Below are positions 63,001-64,000 of a stretch of 64,000 nt of DNA, one piece after another. Origin of the DNA: Pelodera strongyloides (Eukaryota > Nematoda > Chromadorea > Rhabditida > Rhabditidae); assembly GCA_036852015.1 (NCBI GenBank), contig JAANDG010000593.1, forward strand, positions 1 to 64,000, read 5' to 3'. The position numbers were made by a program, and so were the translations under genes. The notes below the pieces were generated by a model. It searched no databases. It saw only the letters and a program-made list of their open reading frames with translations, and was not told the DNA's origin. Position 1 is the first letter of the stretch. Each line of letters starts with the position of its first letter.

Positions 63001-63784
63001 TTATGAAAAAAAAGATATATTCACTCACGTATGCTCTTCATCCGAGTCGTCATTTTCATCCTCGCGCACCAAACGTTCGCGAGTGCCTTTTTCTCTAAAG
63101 TGCAAACAAATTCACAGTTTCTATTAATTCCTTTTATTTATGCAAGTTGTAAGTCTGTAAGAATTCAGGTTTACTAACGTATCCAATAAATGGGATGGAA
63201 TATACACTCACAAGACGCAATACAATACACAATATATGTGCTCTCGCTCTCGAACCTCAACTGCAGCGTCTTCGTGCTCGTCTAACAAACGTGGAAATAT
63301 AATTTTCTTATACATTGCCTTTTTTGAATAAGGAGTTATTATTAGAATAAATATGATTTCTAATCATAACAATTTCTAACCTCAATTTCTGATCATCATC
63401 AACTGGGATGAATCCATCATGTCCCTCGCGGCGCATTCGCTCACGTCGTTTTCTCGCTTCGAACACGGCACGCGAATCGGGGATACCGCCTAAACATTAA
63501 TTTTTTGTTAATCAAATGATTATCTATAACTCAAGCTTGCAACTTGCAACTAGTAAAATAGTTCAAAGCTTTCAACTAGCAAAATGTTTCAACGAGTGTA
63601 CTAGATAAATATTCGTTAGATCATTCATTCAAAATCAAACGTTTTTTATATTTTTGATGCCACCAGCCACCACCACCACCCCTAATAATAAATAATGCTT
63701 ACTAAATGAAGAAGGAAATTTCTCCTGTATATCAGTCTCTTTTTCCTCTTCCTTTCGCAACTTTTCAGAAATGATGTCTTCTTC
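48016..63784 (-). CDS. PAXBP1/GCFC-domain protein, 3' part; N-terminus beyond the window
   Basis: Exons: 63784-63703, 63489-63381, 63094-63029, 56174-56018, 55741-55603, 55341-55278, 55053-54964, 54237-54138, 53714-53641, 53335-53216, 52861-52746, 52414-52340, 52012-51888, 51573-51429, 51088-50986, 49882-49790, 49424-49358, 48840-48700, 48448-48333, 48055-48016. All phases agree; 673 residues plus stop are in the window. Matches to the PAXBP1/GCFC2 family include GIPDSRAVFEARKRRERMR, ERLVREDENDDSDEE, LEGISHTDGLSSDDEETT, the GCFC core (FEDAYVHFCIPKLASPYVR, AIVEKVVVPFLT, DEDLFIPMYSK) and the end REFAKKVRSFISK. The family takes part in spliceosome disassembly and pre-mRNA splicing. About 50-60 residues conserved in vertebrates after YWTAIK seem absent or were missed. 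The intron between exons at 63029 and 56174 is 6.9 kb and holds another gene. Confidence 0.92.
48193..48295. mobile_element. Hairpin element, ATTCACCAACACG family, copy 3
   Basis: Ends CCGTATTCACCAACACGCAG and GTGTGTTGGTGAATACGG; the shortest of three copies. In the last-but-one PAXBP1 region, between exons at 48333 and 48055. Confidence 0.8.
48487..48615. repeat. Dispersed repeat, copy 1 (second copy 53790-53940)
   Basis: Shares AAAACCACCATCCAAATATA, then ACCATAACTAATATTCTAAT and GACGGTGGTA with about 53790-53940. Both copies are in PAXBP1 introns. The ends (CCACCATCC and GACGGTGG-like) are loosely inverted. Confidence 0.6.
49993..50500. mobile_element. Hairpin element of the GGCCATATTCACCACTC family, split by another element
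   Basis: The left part is AGGCCACATTCACCACTT (to 50010) and the right part runs from about 50392 (TTCCTAATGGGG) to GGAGTGGTGAATATG at 50500. The interruption is the TTAA-ended element at 50009-50392. Compare the whole copy at 39113-39243. Confidence 0.8.
50009..50392. mobile_element. TTAA-ended element inserted into another element
   Basis: Starts TTAAAGCGAAATACC and ends CTAATTCGCTTTAA; only the outer dozen bases match the CGGCCGG family, so it is a longer relative. The TTAA at both ends is the likely target duplication. Confidence 0.75.
50677..50953. mobile_element. Inverted-repeat element
   Basis: GGCCATGTTTCCGATTCGCA and GCCTGTCCATGTTC on the left are mirrored by GAACATGGACAGGC and TGCGAATCGCATACATGG on the right; arms of about 75 bases. 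In the PAXBP1 intron just upstream of the exon ending at 50986 on the minus strand. Confidence 0.75.
53790..53940. repeat. Dispersed repeat, copy 2
   Basis: Partner of 48487-48615; contains AAAACCATCATCCAAATATA and ACCTAATATTCTAATCACGA. Confidence 0.6.
54598..54685 (-). repeat. tRNA-like sequence
   Basis: On the minus strand TAGCTCAACAGGTAGAGC (A box) and GGGTTCGAATC (B box) lie about 45 bases apart, with a GGACTATGAATC anticodon-arm-like segment. The region between is too long and the arms pair poorly, so a tRNA-derived repeat or pseudogene is more likely than a working tRNA. Confidence 0.6.
56830..59720. repeat. Large composite inverted repeat containing tRNA-like sequences
   Basis: Inner arms of about 715 bases (57956-58672 and 58796-59510) are close reverse complements around a spacer of about 120 bases. 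Outer arms (56830-57000 and 59555-59720) are also inverted copies. The left side has about 950 extra bases between outer and inner arms. Each inner arm holds a tRNA-like block: GTAGTGTAGTGGATAG and GGTTCTACTCC. Each outer arm holds another: TAGTCTAACGGCTAGG with GGTTCGAAGAC on the left, diverged on the right. The same 75-residue open frame occurs in both inner arms (58267-58500 plus, 58969-59196 minus), with no recognisable family. All of it lies in the PAXBP1 intron. Confidence 0.85.
60186..60357. repeat. GC-rich repeat cluster, CGCCGTGCGAACGCC type
   Basis: Repeated direct and inverted copies of GACGCCGTGCGAACGCC and GGCGTTCGCACGGCG. A related cluster is at 62335-62470. Strongly GC-rich against AT-rich surroundings; overlapping open frames in all plus-strand frames reflect the composition. 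Confidence 0.8.
60472..62081 (-). CDS. Unrecognised small membrane-protein gene nested in a PAXBP1 intron
   Basis: Exons: 62081-62034, 61888-61825, 61686-61588, 60819-60682, 60611-60472; 489 bases, 162 residues plus TAA. Phases agree at all four joins. The protein starts with an acidic segment (MMSDDEMDWDKK), then a basic stretch (RRKHYYSLHKW, then VIRKRREHHKLAVRR), a polar middle (RTISVQSMNQSYANCG) and, from about residue 117 to the end, a hydrophobic tail (AILLLMFVNSYLLAWVLVVV) that should form one or two membrane helices. AATAAA overlaps the stop region at 60465-60470 (minus strand). A TTGCAG acceptor lies about 36 bases upstream of the ATG. Weak points: exon 3 uses the poor acceptor AAATAG and exon 1 the donor GTCAGT. 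I recognise no family. Same strand as its host gene. Confidence 0.55.
60820..60838. repeat. Poly-G tract
   Basis: About 15 to 17 consecutive G; on the minus strand it is the C-rich pyrimidine tract before the acceptor of exon 4 of the nested gene. Confidence 0.9.
62335..62470. repeat. GC-rich repeat cluster, second copy
   Basis: Contains CAACGCCGTGCAAACGCC, GGCACGGCGTAGACACGGCG and CGGCGTTCGCACGGCGTTGG, related to 60186-60357. The two clusters flank the nested gene. Confidence 0.75.
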
Positions 63785-64000
63785 CTGGAAAAAAATATTA
63801 TATGTAACATAAATGAAAACAAAAGGAGAAACATACCAACTAATCTGCACGTTTAACGAAAAACGTTCTACCAATATCATAAATCAAATTTGACTAGATC
63901 ACACAATTAGCTTATGAACACCAGACCATTATTATAAATCAAATATCAAACTTGACTACATCGCACACTTATTGTTAGCTTAGGAACTAGGAAACCCCTA

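Overview
The window looks like nuclear DNA of a nematode. It is AT-rich, its genes are split into many short exons, and nearly all 3' splice sites read TTTCAG or TTTTAG. Several start codons sit 0 to 36 bases after such an acceptor, as expected for spliced-leader trans-splicing. Most gene models below were built by hand by joining exons whose phases agree; no computation or database search was possible.

Layout, left to right. (1) 662-3019, minus: a six-exon gene for a small secreted glycine-rich protein, with every intron in phase 1. (2) 4773-6500, plus: a complete six-exon Rab-type small GTPase. (3) 12266-32049, minus: a 25-exon kinesin-2 motor subunit of the KIF3B/KLP-11 type. Exons in one continuous alternative frame run on from its 3' end to about 6755 and may be an extended isoform or a separate gene. 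A short LTR retrotransposon (24556-27459) lies in one kinesin intron in the opposite orientation. (4) 32050-37785: no gene recognised; mostly AT-rich and repeat sequence. (5) 37786-42692, minus: a cyclophilin with an RNA-recognition motif (PPIL4/SIG-7 type). (6) 43502-47351, minus: a syntaxin-17-like SNARE. (7) 48016 to beyond 63784, minus: a PAXBP1/GCFC-domain splicing factor whose N-terminus lies outside the window. Its 6.9-kb intron (56175-63028) holds a complete, unrecognised five-exon gene (60472-62081, same strand), a large inverted repeat, tRNA-like repeats and GC-rich repeat clusters.

The three minus-strand genes at 37.8-64 kb lie head to tail 0.7-0.8 kb apart, with acceptor sites next to the downstream start codons, so they could be an operon-like cluster. 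Introns and intergenic DNA carry many small inverted-repeat (MITE-like) elements of at least six families, one inserted inside another. No rRNA gene, canonical tRNA gene, CRISPR array or prokaryotic feature was found.
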